Source of the DNA: Poecilobothrus nobilitatus
Lineage: Eukaryota > Arthropoda > Insecta > Diptera > Dolichopodidae
Length of the DNA: 64,000 bases
Assembly (NCBI GenBank): GCA_947095535.1
Contig: OX352772.1
Span: 229,569,196 to 229,633,195 of the forward strand
Reading direction: 5' to 3'
Shown here: positions 30,602 to 43,552 of the stretch, piece after piece
How the letters are laid out: each line of letters begins with the position of its first letter
How positions within the stretch are numbered: the stretch's first letter is position 1
Program-made: the position numbers and the translations under genes
The notes under the pieces: generated by a model
Databases searched by the model: none
Seen by the model: only the letters and a program-made list of their open reading frames with translations
What the model was told of the DNA's origin: nothing

Positions 30602-32640
30602 TGTATTTTCTAAATTTTAAATAAAAATTATTATTGCCACCACTATATCATTTATCAGATATAGTAAACAACGTCATACATAGTCATATTCCTTCATAAA
30701 TTTGATTTAGAAGTAGGTATGTGTGTAGATAAATACTTCATATTATTAGTATTTAAATAGAAAATATTGTTATAATTTCGATTTACACCATCTACTCATT
30801 ACTAGTTAAACACACATACATAAATTTTTATTATTATTGTAAATGCATATAATAAACTAAAATATTTCTACAAGCTTACAGTGAATATTCACTACACATG
30901 AATTTAAATAATTTTAAATCGATTTGAAACTTAACTGCCAAACAAAAACATATCAGCAAAGTTTTGAAAAATAATAATGTAAAAGAACAAAATTTTATCA
31001 TCATACTATTTGGATTTCATTCATTTTATCATCAGCATACATATATACAAATTATAAACATCTACATTCTACATAATAAAATAAAATAATATATTGTAGA
31101 AGTTTACACATATTGTACAAGTCTACACATAAAATAATATACTTAATACTTATACTATAAGTTTACACTCTACACATCAATTTATTGAATAATTTAAACT
31201 TTTATAGCTACCAAATAAACACCAGCATATTTTCGAGAAAACAAAATGCATAAGAACAAAATTTTATTATCAGCATCCATTCATTTGAAATAAACAACTA
31301 CATTCTACAAGTTATTCAAGCGTTGCCACTTTGATATAATTGTATCATTTTCGATACATTTTTCAAACAAAAATGTTTATTTTGATACATTGATATATTT
31401 TTGGAAAATTTGAAATTTAAAAAAAAATTCTAATTTTAACCTTTAGCGCAATGCTCATCCCTATTTCGTAATTTATTTTCTACATTAAAAATTTAAAGTA
31501 CACTTGTTAGTTAAAAATTCAATTTAAAAGATTTTGAGCTTTGTGATTTTATGAAATTTGTTTGGTGTAGGCACATAATTATATTGTTTTATTTTAAAAA
31601 CTTTTAGATAATTTAATATGTATAATAGTAATTTTTCATAAGAAAGTTTATTATTAAATCTGTGAATTTATATCCTGAATACAATGCATAAGTAAGCTGT
31701 TAAATTTTTTATTATTCTTATTGATGGGTTGTATATCAAAAATTTCATTTTAAAGGTTTGTTATAAAAAACCGTATTAAAGATAGGGAAGATGACCGTGA
31801 TGATAAAAACAATAATAATGTAAACAGTAAAAAACTTAAAGTGGATGTGAATGTTGCAGTTAGAAATGATACTGATGGTTTAATAAATAATAAGAAGATT
31901 TTCGTAAAAATTCATATTAACCTTATATCAAATAGATTTATCGTTCCCGCTGCTTCTATTCCTATGAATGTAAAGGTTAATACCATATTTTTGCAATTTT
32001 AATATTCTAAAATGCTTTAAAATTTTATATGAAACTGATTGTTTTTATAGTTTATTTATTAAATAAATATAAATATATTTATGTATTTTATGTAAAACAA
32101 GAAAATGTGTTTTAATTTTTGGAAGCAATTTTTATAATTATTTTAAAATTTGGAAGAATATTTTTCTAATTTGTAAATTTTCTTCAATAAATACGAATAA
32201 ATTAATTTTTTTTCTTATTTAAAAAAAAATTTGTACTTTGTAAATGTACTAAATATCTTAGCACAAGTGGTTTTTGAAATGATACATTTTTTTTTTCTTT
32301 TGACACATATTTTTTAACCTAATGATACATTTAAAATTTTTACTGTGGCAACACTTACAAACTAGTTTAAAACTGGCATATAACTGACAAATACAAAAAA
32401 GAAATGCAATCAAAAATTTTATAACGGAGTTCTGTTTGGCAACAAAATTTTGTATCAATTAAATTTCTAAACTATTCTGATGTTTGTTTGGCAGTTTCAA
32501 AATTAAATAAATTCATGTATAGAGTGTAGATAGATTTATTATAATATTATACGTATGTATGTGTATACCTACATCTTTATAATTTTTTAGGTATGTGACT
32601 GCTGATGATAAAAACAATAATTATTATGTAGCATCATGTA
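30602..32640. repeat. dispersed AT-rich repeat, copy A
   Basis: Continues the repeat interrupted by the Gypsy element (left part 24351-24435) and matches 54584-56512 and 58490-60381. Within it, 31320-32354 is bounded by inverted ends GCGTTGCCAC and GTGGCAACAC with TGTATCATT/AATGATACA just inside, suggesting a nested non-autonomous DNA element. A frame with DDRDDKNNNNVNSKKLKVDVNV (about 31770-31860) is shared with the other copies. I see no full gene. Confidence 0.8.
31320..32354. mobile_element. putative non-autonomous DNA element with GTTGCCAC inverted ends (copy A)
   Basis: Inverted termini GCGTTGCCACTTTGATA... and the complement of GTGTTGCCACAGTAAAA, with TGTATCATT-type subterminal repeats, span about 1.03 kb. 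No clear target duplication. Two further copies at 55334-56226 and 59238-60095. Superfamily not assignable (hAT-like size and ends are possible). Confidence 0.5.
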
Positions 32641-32784
32641 TGTACATCAAGTATCAACTGTGCTGTTTTTCTTTAATTAATATTTTTAAATGCAAATGCT
32701 GATGACTTTTGAATGTGACATCTATTGTCCATATTATTATTACAAAGAGATACATACATGCATAATACTTATTATTTATTATTA
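32641..32784. other. junction between repeat copy A and the palindromic array
   Basis: AT-rich unique sequence with ACATACATGCATAATAC words. It ends at AACAGCTTTTTATTAACTTGG, where the inverted-repeat array starts. No gene. Confidence 0.4.
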
Positions 32785-33430
32785 ACAGCTTTTTATTAAC
32801 TTGGTTGGGTAAAGGATGGAATCTTAGAAGCCATTTTAAACACACTTCCCGTTGAGCTAGAGACTTGAAATTTTCTTCATTAGATCAGATCCCGATGACA
32901 ATACATGATTTTAAAATAATAATATCGAAAAACATTAGAGAAATTAGCTTAATTTCAAAATTAAATTTTCATACAAAGATATAACAGACTTTTTAACAGA
33001 ATTATTACAGAACCAAAATAACACATTTTATCTAAATTTACTAAACTCACCAATACCAATACCAATACCAAAACGTGTAGTAATACATAAATGTTTTTTT
33101 TTTCTATAAAAGACTTGTTTTTTATGTAGGCCATTGCATTGTATGCGTACATATACATAGGTACATACTTCAAAATATGTAATAATATGTGCTTCGAAAA
33201 TATTTTTGGTTTGAAAGCGATGAATTTGAAAGATATGAATGTGTTAACAAATTAATGTGCCGCACTTGAGAACACAGTGTAAAATTCAATATGCATTTAC
33301 TTAAAATTTAGTAAGCAAATGTTAAATTTAAGTTTTTTTCATCAAATCAATTGATTTCTAGTATACATTTTTATTTATAAAAGCAATGTGTTTATTTATA
33401 ATATTTATATAGATATGTGTTTTTCCTTTC

Positions 33431-33715
33431 TTAATTATAATTAAAATAGGGCTTTTCTTTCGAAACTCTTAACATATTAAAATCGCATATTATGGCCCTA
33501 ACATTGATATCTAAATTGGGAGCTGCCTTTAAATTAAGATCTATTAGGGAATGATGATCTGCACCACTAATGCCTTTTTCTGAAGTATAAAAACTAAGAA
33601 TATATTTCCAATTATGTAAAAACATTAAACAACAAAAAGAATATATTAAAAATAAGAAATCCAGTCTTTTTTTAAAAATAGTAAATAACAACAATATTTT
33701 TCTTTTCAATAACAA
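33431..33715 (-). CDS. repeat-borne ORF, copy 1 (64-94 codons)
   Basis: Minus-strand member of a four-copy ORF family. The shared part starts MFLHNWKYILSFYTSEKGIS, then GADHHSLIDLNLKAAPNLDI and ends RVSKEKPYFNYN. Here a longer hydrophobic N-terminal extension is open. 'ISGADHHSLIDLNL' loosely recalls the SDHxxL end of a LINE endonuclease, so it may be a captured fragment; this is inference. It lies in the left, inverted arm. Confidence 0.4.
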   Translation of the reverse strand: MLLKRKILLLFTIFKKRLDFLFLIYSFCCLMFLHNWKYILSFYTSEKGISGADHHSLIDLNLKAAPNLDINVRAIICDFNMLRVSKEKPYFNYN

Positions 33716-34939
33716 TAATTATGAATTAATCATAAAATATATGTTATGTACATACATACATATATATCTACATCGTCTAGAAAAAGCAAAATAATTTTTT
33801 TTTAATTCAAAAACATTAGCATTTAGAAGTAAGCAATTTAATATATTCTCAATTACATACTTTTAACAACAAATTTTTTATTACATATGTAGGTACAAAC
33901 ATGTACAAAAATGGTATGCATATATTTATGTGTGCTGCACTATTAAAAATCAGCTAACACAGTCACACCAAATTCCCAAATTCCCAACTATTATTATTTA
34001 GTTGATTTATCGATTTATTATTTTTTAATATGTAGATAATAGTTATATTTATATGAATGGACGGTAAATATAAACGAACAAAAAAAATTCAGAATGTTCT
34101 ATAGCTAATAATTTCTATTTTTTAAATAGACTGTATGCATAAATTTAATATTAAAAAAAAAAAATAAGTTCTTAGCGTACCTAAATAACAGAAAAAAAAG
34201 AAAATGTAATACTGGGAGAAAAATAAAAACGAATAGAAAAAAAGAGAACAAAAAATGTTACTTTGATTGTTTTTAAATATTTTTAAAGGCTATTTCTTAC
34301 GTATATGTGCACATCTGATATGTACACACATAAGAGATGAAATATAATGCATGTATAAATTAAACATTTAAAAAAAAAAAAAAGAAATTCTTAGCGTACC
34401 TAAATAACAGAAAACAAAAAAAAGGAAAATGTAATACTGGAAGAAAAATAAAAACGAATAGTAAAAAAAGAGAACAAAAAATGTTACTTTGATTGTTTTT
34501 AAGTATTTTTAAAGTCTATTTCTTATGTATATATTGTGCACATCTGATATTTACCCACATAACAGATAGAAAAAAAGAACTATTATAATGTCATGCTATA
34601 AAAGAAAGAAAAAACAAGGCAGTATATAAATCAAAGTTTTCAAAGGGTCGTATTTTTAAGTGGAAATAAAGAACATTATAAAATTGCAATATTTTTATTT
34701 AAATTTTGAATTTAGCTATGCAACGTTCTCTTAATTTTTTAAAAATTTTGCCACAATAAATTAATAATAAAAAAATTCAATATATTCTATATTATAAGAG
34801 GTGATAATATAATTATTGACTGTGAGGGCAACTGTAAAAATTCAAAATTAAACAAGGAAAAAAAAAATATCAATTCAATACCTACTTATATTTGTCGTTA
34901 CTAAAAAGAATAAAATAAAATAAATAAAAAAAATTTTTA

Positions 34940-35280
34940 AAAAAACAGCTTTTTTGAACTAAAAAGTAGAAAATAAATTTTTCTATAATTTTCTAAACTA
35001 CATTGTTACAATCAAGATTTCTTTGAAAAAGTTTATTTCAACATGTCAAATATATATATATAAATATAAGTATATATAAGTTTTAAACTCTGTGAAATTA
35101 AAATAAAAGCTGGAGGCAACAAACGCATAACTATAAACTTATATTTTTAAATTTTGCCTCCAGCTTTTATATTAATTTCACACACTTTAAAACTTATATA
35201 TACTTATATTTATATATATATTTGACATATTAAAAATTTATTTTCTACTTTTTAATTCAAAAAAGCTGTTTTTTTAAAAA
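34940..35280. mobile_element. hairpin (MITE-like) element, copy 1
   Basis: Near-perfect palindrome: AACAGCTTTTTTGAACTAAA ... AAAGCTGGAGGCAACA / TTTTGCCTCCAGCTTT ... TTTAATTCAAAAAAGCTGTT. The loop is about 40 nt around CGCATAACTATAAAC. This copy lacks about 80 bp of the right arm present in copies 2 and 3. A transcript would fold into a very long hairpin. Confidence 0.85.
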
Positions 35281-36145
35281 TTTTTTTTATTTATTTTATT
35301 TTGTATTCGTTTTTACTTTTCTTCCAGTATTACATTTTCCTTATTTTTTGTTTTCTGTTATTTAGGTACGCTAAGAATTTCTTTTTTTTTTTTTAAATGT
35401 TTAATTTATACATGCATTATATTTAAAAAATATAAATTATAACCTATAGAACATTCTGAATTTTTTTTTGTTCGTTTATATTTACCGTCCATTCATATGC
35501 ATACATAAAATTATTTTTTGTTCGTTTATGTTTACCGTCCATTCATATAAATGGAACTGTTGCCTACATATTAAAAAATAATAAATCTATAACTACATAC
35601 ATAAATAGCCATATATTCATTCATATACATATGTATCTATGTATATTATGAGCTGAACTTCTCAGTGTTGCATTATATCATAATGCGGCAAAATTTTTAA
35701 AAAATTAAGAAAACGTTGCATAGCTAAATTCAAAATTTCAATAAAATTATTGCAATTTTATAATATTCTTTATTTCCACTTAAAATGCGACCCTTTAAAA
35801 ACTTTGATTCATACACTGCCTTGTTTTTTCTTTGTTTTCATAACATAACATTTTAATATTTTTTTTTTTTATCTGTTATGTACGGAAATATCAAACGTAG
35901 TCTTTTTTTATTTAAAATCATAACACTTTTATAGTTCTTTTTTTCTATCTGTTATGTGGGTAAATATCAGATGTGCACAAAATATACATAAGAAATAGAC
36001 TTTAAAAATATTTAAAAACAATCAAAGTAACATTTTTTGTTCTCTGTTTTTTCTATTCGTTTTTATTTTTTTTCCAGTATTACATTTTCCTTTTTTTTGT
36101 TTTCTGTTATTTAGGTACGTTAAGTATTTCTTTTTTTTTTTAAAT

Positions 36146-37100
36146 GTTTAATTTATACATGCATTCTAATTAAAAAATATAAATTATAACCTATAGAACA
36201 TTCTGAATTTTTTTTTGTTCGTTTATATTTACCGTCTATTCATATGCATACATAAAATTATTTTTTGTTCGTTTATGTTTACCGTCCATTCATATAAATA
36301 TAACGGTTGCCTACATATTAAAAAATAATAAATCTATAAATACATACATAAATAGCCATATATTCATTCATATACATATGTATCTATATTATGAGCTGAT
36401 GTTTAATTTATACATGCATTCTATTTAAAAAATATAAATTATAACCTATAGAACATTCTGAATTTTTTTTTGTTCGTTTATATTTACCGTCCATTCATAT
36501 GCATACATAAAAGTTTTTTTTGTTCGTTTATGTTTACCGTCCATTCATATAAATATAACGGTTGCCTACATATTAAAAAATAATAAATCTATAACTACAT
36601 ACATAAATAGCCATATATTCATTCATATACATATGTATCTATATTATGAGCTGATGTTTAATTTATACATGCATTCTATTTAAAAAATATAAATTATAAC
36701 CTATAGAACATTCTGAATTTTTTTTTGTTCGTTTATATTTACCGTCCATTCATATGCATACATAAAAGTTTTTTTTGTTCGTTTATGTTTACCGTCCATT
36801 CATATAAATATAACGGTTGCCTACATATTAAAAAATAATAAATCTATAAATACATACATAAATAGCCATATATTCATTCATATACATATGTATCTATATT
36901 ATGAGCTGATGTTTAATTTATACATGCATTCTATTTAAAAAATATAAATTATAACCTATAGAACATTCTGAATTTTTTTTTGTTCGTTTATATTTACGGT
37001 CCATTCATATGCATACATAAAATTTTTTTTTGTTCGTTTATGTTTACCGTCCATTCATATAAATATAACTGTTGCCTACATATTAAAAAATAATAAATCG
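36146..37100. repeat. 255-bp tandem repeat, about 3.7 copies
   Basis: Units start with GTTTAATTTATACATGCATT at 36146, 36401, 36656 and 36911, exactly 255 bp apart. Each holds two TTACCGTCCATTCATAT boxes preceded by T-rich tracts and TTGTTCGTTTAT. Single related units occur at about 35395-35650 and 39905-40160. Confidence 0.92.
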
Positions 37101-37494
37101 ATAAATCAACTAAATAAAAATAGTTGGGAATTTGGGAATTTGGTGTGCCTGTGTTAGCAGATTTTTAATAGTACAGCACACATAGAAATATGCAAACCAT
37201 TTTTGTACATGTTTGTACCTACATACATATGTAGTAAAAAAATTTGGTTTTAAAAGTATGTAATTGAGAATATATTAAATTGCTTACTTCTAAATGCTAA
37301 TGTTTTTGAATTAAAAAAAAAAATATTTTGCTTTTTCTAGACGATGTAGATATACATATATGTATGAATGTACATAACATATATTTTATGATTAATTCAT
37401 AATTATTGTTATTGAAAAGAAAAATATTGTTGTTATTTACTATTTTTAAAAAAGACTGGATTTCTTATTTTTAATATATTCTTTTTGTTGTTTA

Positions 37495-37689
37495 ATGTTT
37501 TTACATAATTGGAAATATATTCTTAGTTTTTATACTTCAGAAAAAGGTATTAGTGGTGCAGATCATCATTCCCTAATAGATCTTAATTTAAAGGCAGCTC
37601 CCAATTTAGATATCAATGTTAGGGCCATAATATGCCATTTTCATATGTTAAGAGTTTCGAAAGAAAAGCCCTATTTTTATTATAATTAA
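37495..37689 (+). CDS. repeat-borne ORF, copy 2 (64 codons)
   Basis: Plus-strand copy of the MFLHNWKYILSFYTSEKGIS frame. It differs by ICHFHMLRV in place of ICDFNMLRV and FYYN at the end. The frame is preserved. Confidence 0.4.
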   Translation: MFLHNWKYILSFYTSEKGISGADHHSLIDLNLKAAPNLDINVRAIICHFHMLRVSKEKPYFYYN

Positions 37690-38354
37690 GAAAGGAAAAA
37701 CACATATCTATATAAATATTATAAATAAACACATTGCTTTTATAAATAAAAATGTATACTAAAAATCAATTGATTTGATGAAAAAAAACTTAAATTTAAC
37801 ACTTGCTATCTAAATTTTAAGTAAATGCATATTAAGTTTTACACTGTGTTCTCAAGTGCGACACATTAATTTGTTTACACATTCATGTCTTTCAAATTCA
37901 TCGCTTTCAAACCAAAAATATTTTCGAAGCACATTTATTACATATTTTTAAGTATGTATGTTCCTATGTATATGTACACATAGAATGCAATGGCCTCATT
38001 AAAAAACAATAGTCTTTTATAGAAAAAAAAACATTTATGTATTACGTATACGTATTGGTATTGGTGAGTTTAGTAAATTTAGATAAAATGTTTTATTTTG
38101 GTTCTGTAATAATTCTGTTAAAAATTCTGTTATATCTTTGTATGAAAATTTAATTTTGAAATTAAGCTAATTTCTCTAATGTTTTTCGATATTATAATTT
38201 TAAAATCATGTATTGTCATCGGGATCTGATCTAATGAAGAAAATTTCAAGTCTCTAGCTCAACGGGAAGTGTGTTTAAAATGGCTTCTAAGATTCCATCC
38301 TTTACCCAACCAAGTTAATAAAAAGCTGTTAATAAAAAAAGCTGTTAAAAATGA

Positions 38355-39360
38355 TTTTGCTTTTTCTAGACGATGTAGATATACATATATGTATGTATGT
38401 ACATAAAATATATTTTATGATTAATTCATAATTATTGTTATTGAATAGAAAAATATTGTTGTTATTTACTATTTTTAAAAAAGACTGGATTTCTTATTTT
38501 TAATATATTCTTTTTGTTGTTTAATGTTTTTATATAATTGGAAACATATTCTTAGTTTTTATACTTCAGAAAAAGGCATTAGTGGTGCAGATCATCATTC
38601 CCTAATAGATCTTAATTTAAAGGCAGCTCCCAATTTAGATATCAATGTTAGAGCCATAATATGCGATTTTAATATGTTAAGAGTTTCGAAAGAAAAGCCG
38701 TATTTTAATTATAATTAAGAAAGGAAAAACACATATATATATAAATATTATAAATAAACACATTGCTTTTATAAATAAAAATGTATACTAAAAATCAATT
38801 GATTTGATGAAAAAAAACTTAAATCTAACCCTTGCTAACTAAATTTTAAGTAAATGCATATTAAGTTTTACACTGTGTTCTCAAGTGCGGCACATTAATT
38901 TGTTTACACATTCATATCTTTCAAATTCATCGCTTTCAAACCAAAAATATTTTCGAAGCACATATTATTACATATTTTTAAGAATGTACCTATATGGATA
39001 TGTACACAATCAATGCAATGGTCTTCACAAAAAACAATAGTCTTTTATAGAAAAAAAAAACATTTATGTATTACGTATACGTATTGGTATTGGTTTTGGT
39101 GAGTTTAGTAAATTTAGATAAAATGTTTTATTTTGGTTCTGTAATAATTCTGTTAAAAATTCTGTTATATCTTTGTATGAAAATTTAATTTTGAAATTAA
39201 GCTGCTTTCTCTAATGTTTTTCGATATTATTATTTTAAAATCATGTATTGTCATCGGGATCTGATCTAATGAAGAAAATTTCAAGTCTCTAGCTCAACGG
39301 GAAGTGTGTTTAAAATAGCTTCCAAGATTCCATCCTTTACCCAACCAAGGTAATAAAAAG
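38355..39360. repeat. second direct copy of the ORF block
   Basis: From GCTTTTTCTAGACGATGTAG to TACCCAACCAAGG this repeats about 37330-38320 in the same orientation, so this block is a direct duplication inside the larger inverted structure. Confidence 0.85.
38524..38718 (+). CDS. repeat-borne ORF, copy 3 (64 codons)
   Basis: Plus-strand copy with MFLYNWKHILS (two replacements) and otherwise the same frame, ending RVSKEKPYFNYN. It lies in the second, partial copy of the 37.1-38.3 kb block. Confidence 0.4.
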   Translation: MFLYNWKHILSFYTSEKGISGADHHSLIDLNLKAAPNLDINVRAIICDFNMLRVSKEKPYFNYN

Positions 39361-39375
39361 CTGTTAAAAACAATT

Positions 39376-39795
39376 TTTTTAAAAAACAGCTTTTTTGAAC
39401 TAAAAAGTAGAAAATAAATTTTTCTATAATTTTCTAAACTACATTGTTACAATCGAGATTTTTTTGAAAAAGTTTATTTCAACATGTCAAATATATATAT
39501 ATAAATATAAGTATATATAAGTTTTAAACTCTGTGAAATTAAAATAAAAGCTGGAGGCAACAAACGCATAACTATAAACTTATATTTTTAAATTTTGCCT
39601 CCAGCTTTTATATTAATTTCACACACTTTAAAACTTATATATACTTATATTTATATATATATTTGACATATTGAAATAAACTTTTTCAAAGAAATCTCGA
39701 TTGTAACAATATAGTTTAGAAAATTACAGAAAAATTTGCTATTAAAAATATATTTTCTACTTTTTAATTCAAAAAAGCTGTTTTTTTAAAATTTT
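39376..39795. mobile_element. hairpin (MITE-like) element, copy 2
   Basis: Full-length version, about 420 bp. Both arms include the TTACAATCGAGATTT / AAATCTCGATTGTAA segment that is missing from the right arm of copy 1. Confidence 0.88.
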
Positions 39796-40541
39796 TTTTT
39801 ATTTATTTTATTTTCTATTCGTTTTTACTTTTCTTCCAGTATTACATTTTCCTTATTTTTTGTTTTCTGTTATTTAGGTACGCTAAGAATTTCTTTTTTT
39901 TTTTTTTAAATGTTTAATTTATACATGCATTATATTTAAAAAATATAAATTATAACCTATAGAACATTCTGAATTTTTTTTTGTTCGTTTATATTTACCG
40001 TCCATTCATATGCATACATAAAAATTTTTTTTTTTTCGTTTATGTTTACCGTCCATTCATATAAATATAACTGTTGCCTACATATTAAAATATAATAAAT
40101 CTATAACTACATACATAAATAGCCATATATTCATTCATATACATATGTATCTATTTTATGAGCTGAACTTCTCAGTGTTGCATTATATCATAATGCGGCA
40201 AAATTTTTAAAAAATTAAGAAAACGTTGCATAGCTAAATTCAAAATTTCAATAAAAATATTGCAATTTTATAATATTCTTTATTTCCACTTAAAATGCGA
40301 CCCTTTAAAAACTTTGATTCATACACTGCCTTGTTTTTTCTTTCTTTTCATAACATAACATTTTAATATTTTTTTTTTTATCTGTTATGTACGGAAATAT
40401 CAAACGTATTTTTTTTCTTTTAAAATCATAACATTTTTATAGTTCTTTTTTTCTATCTGTTATGTGGGTAAATATCAGATGTGCACAATATATACATAAG
40501 AAATAGACTTTAAAAATATTTAAAAACAAGTAAAAGTAACA

Positions 40542-41997
40542 GTAAGTCGATGCAACCGACTTATTTATACCCTACACCTAAAAAATTCAAATTAAATTAA
40601 AAATCCATAAGTTATTTTAGTTAGGTATTTAATATAACTAAGCTAAAAAAATAAATGCTTTTACAACCTTTGTACAAAATTTCAGATTTCTATCTTTATT
40701 AAATTCGAAAATATGCTTGTTAGGTCTTGGGAAGTGTGTGAAGGCACGCGGACCACCAGCCCAATTCATCTCAAATTTTAGAGACATCAACAGGGCAGAA
40801 CATTCTTATATCAAATTTCAAGTTTATATATTTATTAATTTCGAAGATATGCTTGTTTGGTCTTAGGAGTTGTGTGGCAGATACTCGAACAACCATTCTA
40901 ATTCATCTTAAATTTTGGACAAATCAGGGATTCAGGAAGCAACACCCTAGTACCAAATTTGAGGTTTCTATCTTTATTAATTTCGAAGATATGCTTGTTC
41001 GGTTTTGGGAGTTGTATGGGAGGTACCCGAACGACCACTCCAATTCATCTCAAATTTTAGGCAAATCAGGGATTTAGGAAACAGCACACTCGTATCAAAT
41101 TTGAAGTTCCTATCTTTATTAATTTCGAAGATATGCATGTTCAGTTTTGGGAGTTGTATGGGAGGTACTCGAACAGCTCCTCCAATTCATCTCAAATTTT
41201 GGAGAAATCAGGGATTCAGGAAACAACACCCTAGTACCAAATTTGAAGTTTCTATCTTTATTAATTTCGAATATATGCTTGTTCGGTTTTGGGAGTTGTA
41301 TGAGAGGTACCCGAACGACCACTCCAATTCATCTCAAATTTTACGCAAATCAGGGATTTAGGAAGCAGCACCCTCGTATCAAATTTGAAGTTCCTATCTT
41401 TATTAATTTCGAAGATATGCATGTTCGGTTTTGGGAGTTGTATGGGAGGTACCCGAACAGCTCCTCCAATTCATCTCAAATTTTGAGAAAATCAGGGATT
41501 CAGGAAACAACACCCTAGTACCAAATTTGAAGTTTCTATCTTTATTATTTTCGAATATATGCTTGTTCGGTTTTGGGATTTGTATGGGAGGTACCCGAAC
41601 AACCACTCCAATTCATCTCAAATTTTGGGGATATCAGGGATTCGGAAAAACACACCCTCATACAAAATTTTAAGTTTCTATCTTTATTAATTTCGAAAAT
41701 ATGCGTATTAGGTTTTGGGAGTTGTATGGGAGGTACTCGAACGCATGGTCCGATTTCGCCCATTTACAATCGCCGCCTTACCTTAGTCATTGTTAACCTA
41801 CAGTATAAATTTCATCAAGATAGCATCATTATTTTTTGAGTTATCGTGCGTACGGACGGACGGAAATCGCTAAATCGACTCCGGCGGTGAACCTGATTCA
41901 GAATATATATACATGTCTATACCTAACTCGCTTCCTTTTGGTGGTTACAAACACCATACCAAAGTTAATATACCCTATACTTAATGTGTAGGGTATA
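40542..41997. mobile_element. 1.46-kb inserted element built of 142-bp repeats
   Basis: Inserted in the array: the flanks ACAAGTAAAAGTAACA (40526-40541) and ACAATCAAAGTAACA (41998-42012) look like a 15-16 bp target duplication, and the uninterrupted sequence AAACAATCAAAGTAACATTT occurs near 36017. Near its ends are inverted TATACCCTACAC (40566) and GTGTAGGGTATA (41986). The tail carries GGACGGACGG, AATCGACTCCGGCGGTGAAC and GAATATATATACATG, which resembles tails of dispersed insect repeats I remember but cannot name. Confidence 0.75.
40640..41760. repeat. 142-bp tandem repeat, eight copies
   Basis: The box GG(T/T)TTTGGGAGTTGTATGG or its variants recurs at 40718, 40860, 41002, 41144, 41286, 41428, 41570 and 41712, always 142 bp apart. 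Because 142 is not a multiple of three, overlapping spurious frames repeat the same peptides (FWELYGRYPN, MGVVWEVPE) in rotating frames on both strands; these are not genes. Confidence 0.95.
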
Positions 41998-42704
41998 ACA
42001 ATCAAAGTAACATTTTTTGTTCTCTTTTTTTCTATTCGTTTTTATTTTTCTTCCAGTATTACATTTTCTTTTTTTTTTCTGTTATTTAGGTACACTAAGA
42101 ACTTATTTTTTTTTTTTACTATTAAATTTATGCATACAGTCTATTTCAAAAATAGAAATTATTAGCTATAGAACATTCTGAATTGTTTTTTTGTTCGTTT
42201 ATGTTAACCGTCCATTCATATGCATACATAAAATTTTTTTTTGTTCGTTTATGTTTACCGTCCATTCATATAAATATAACTGTTGCCTACATATTAAAAA
42301 ATAATAAATCGATAAATCAACTAAATAATAATAGTTGGGAATTTGGGAATTTGGTGTGCCTGTGTTAGCAGATTTTTAATAGTACAGCACACATAGAAAT
42401 ATGCAAACCATTTTTGTACATGTTTGTACCTACATACATATGTAGTAAAAAAATTTGGTTTTAAAAGTATGTAATTGAGAATATATTAAATTGCTACTTC
42501 TAAATGCTAATGTTTTTGAATTAAAAAAAAAATTATTTTGCTTTTTCTAGACGATGTAGATATACATATATGTATGAATGTACATAACATATATTTTATG
42601 ATTAATTCATAATTATTGTTATTGAAAAGAAAAATATTGTTGTTATTTACTATTTTTAAAAAAGACTGGATTTCTTATTTTTAATATATTCTTTTTGTTG
42701 TTTA

Positions 42705-42899
42705 ATGTTTTTACATAATTGGAAATATATTCTTAGTTTTTATACTTCAGAAAAAGGCATTAGTGGTGCAGATCATCATTCCCTAATAGATCTTAATTTA
42801 AAGGCAGCTCCCAATTTAGATATCAATGTTAGAGCCATAATATGCGATTTTAATACGTTAAGAGTTTCGAAAGAAAAGCCGTATTTTAATTATAATTAA
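42705..42899 (+). CDS. repeat-borne ORF, copy 4 (64 codons)
   Basis: Plus-strand copy identical in protein to the shared part of copy 1 except FNTLRV for FNMLRV. The four copies together show a mixture of silent and replacing changes and no stops. Confidence 0.4.
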   Translation: MFLHNWKYILSFYTSEKGISGADHHSLIDLNLKAAPNLDINVRAIICDFNTLRVSKEKPYFNYN

Positions 42900-43552
42900 G
42901 AAAGGAAAAACACATATCTATATAAATATTATAAATAAACACATTGCTTTTATAAATAAAAATGTATACTAAAAATCAATTGATTTGATGAAAAAAAACT
43001 TAAATTTAACACTTGCTAACTAAATTTTAAGTAAATGCATATTAAGTTTTACACTGTGTTCTCAAGTGCGACACATTAATTTGTTTACACATTCATGTCT
43101 TTCAAATTCATCGCTTTCAAACCAAAAATATTTTCGAAGCACATTTATTACATATTTTTAAGTATGTATGTTCCTATGTATATGTACACATAGAATGCAA
43201 TGGTCTCATTAAAAAACAATAGTCTTTTATAGAAAAAAAAACATTTATGTATTACGTATACGTATTGGTATTGGTGAGTTTAGTAAATTTAGATAAAATG
43301 TTTTATTTTGGTTCTGTAATAATTCTGTTAAAAATTCTGTTATATCTTTGTATGAAAATTTAATTTTGAAATTAAGCTAATTTCTCTAATGTTTTTCGAT
43401 ATTATAATTTTAAAATCATGTATTGTCATCGGGATCTGATCTAATGAAGAAAATTTCAAGTCTCTAGCTCAACGGGAAGTGTGTTTAAAATAGCTTCTAA
43501 GATTCTATCCTTTACCCAACCAAGGTAATAAAAAGCTGTTAAAAACAATTTT

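Noticed and set aside
32258..32458. Minus-strand ORF recurring at 56055-56372 and 59924-60241 (FLIAFLFCICQLYASFKLVC)
   Set aside because: Recurs only because it lies in the dispersed repeat; it overlaps the inverted terminus of a nested element and has no recognisable domain.
40853..41839. Cluster of overlapping ORFs on both strands with repeated WEVPE/FWELYGRYP peptides
   Set aside because: They arise from a 142-bp tandem repeat read in rotating frames; no start context, domain or codon bias supports coding.
41830..41997. Possible SINE or tRNA-derived tail
   Set aside because: GGACGGACGG and GAATATATATAC are reminiscent of dispersed repeat tails, but no A/B box or tRNA fold can be shown.
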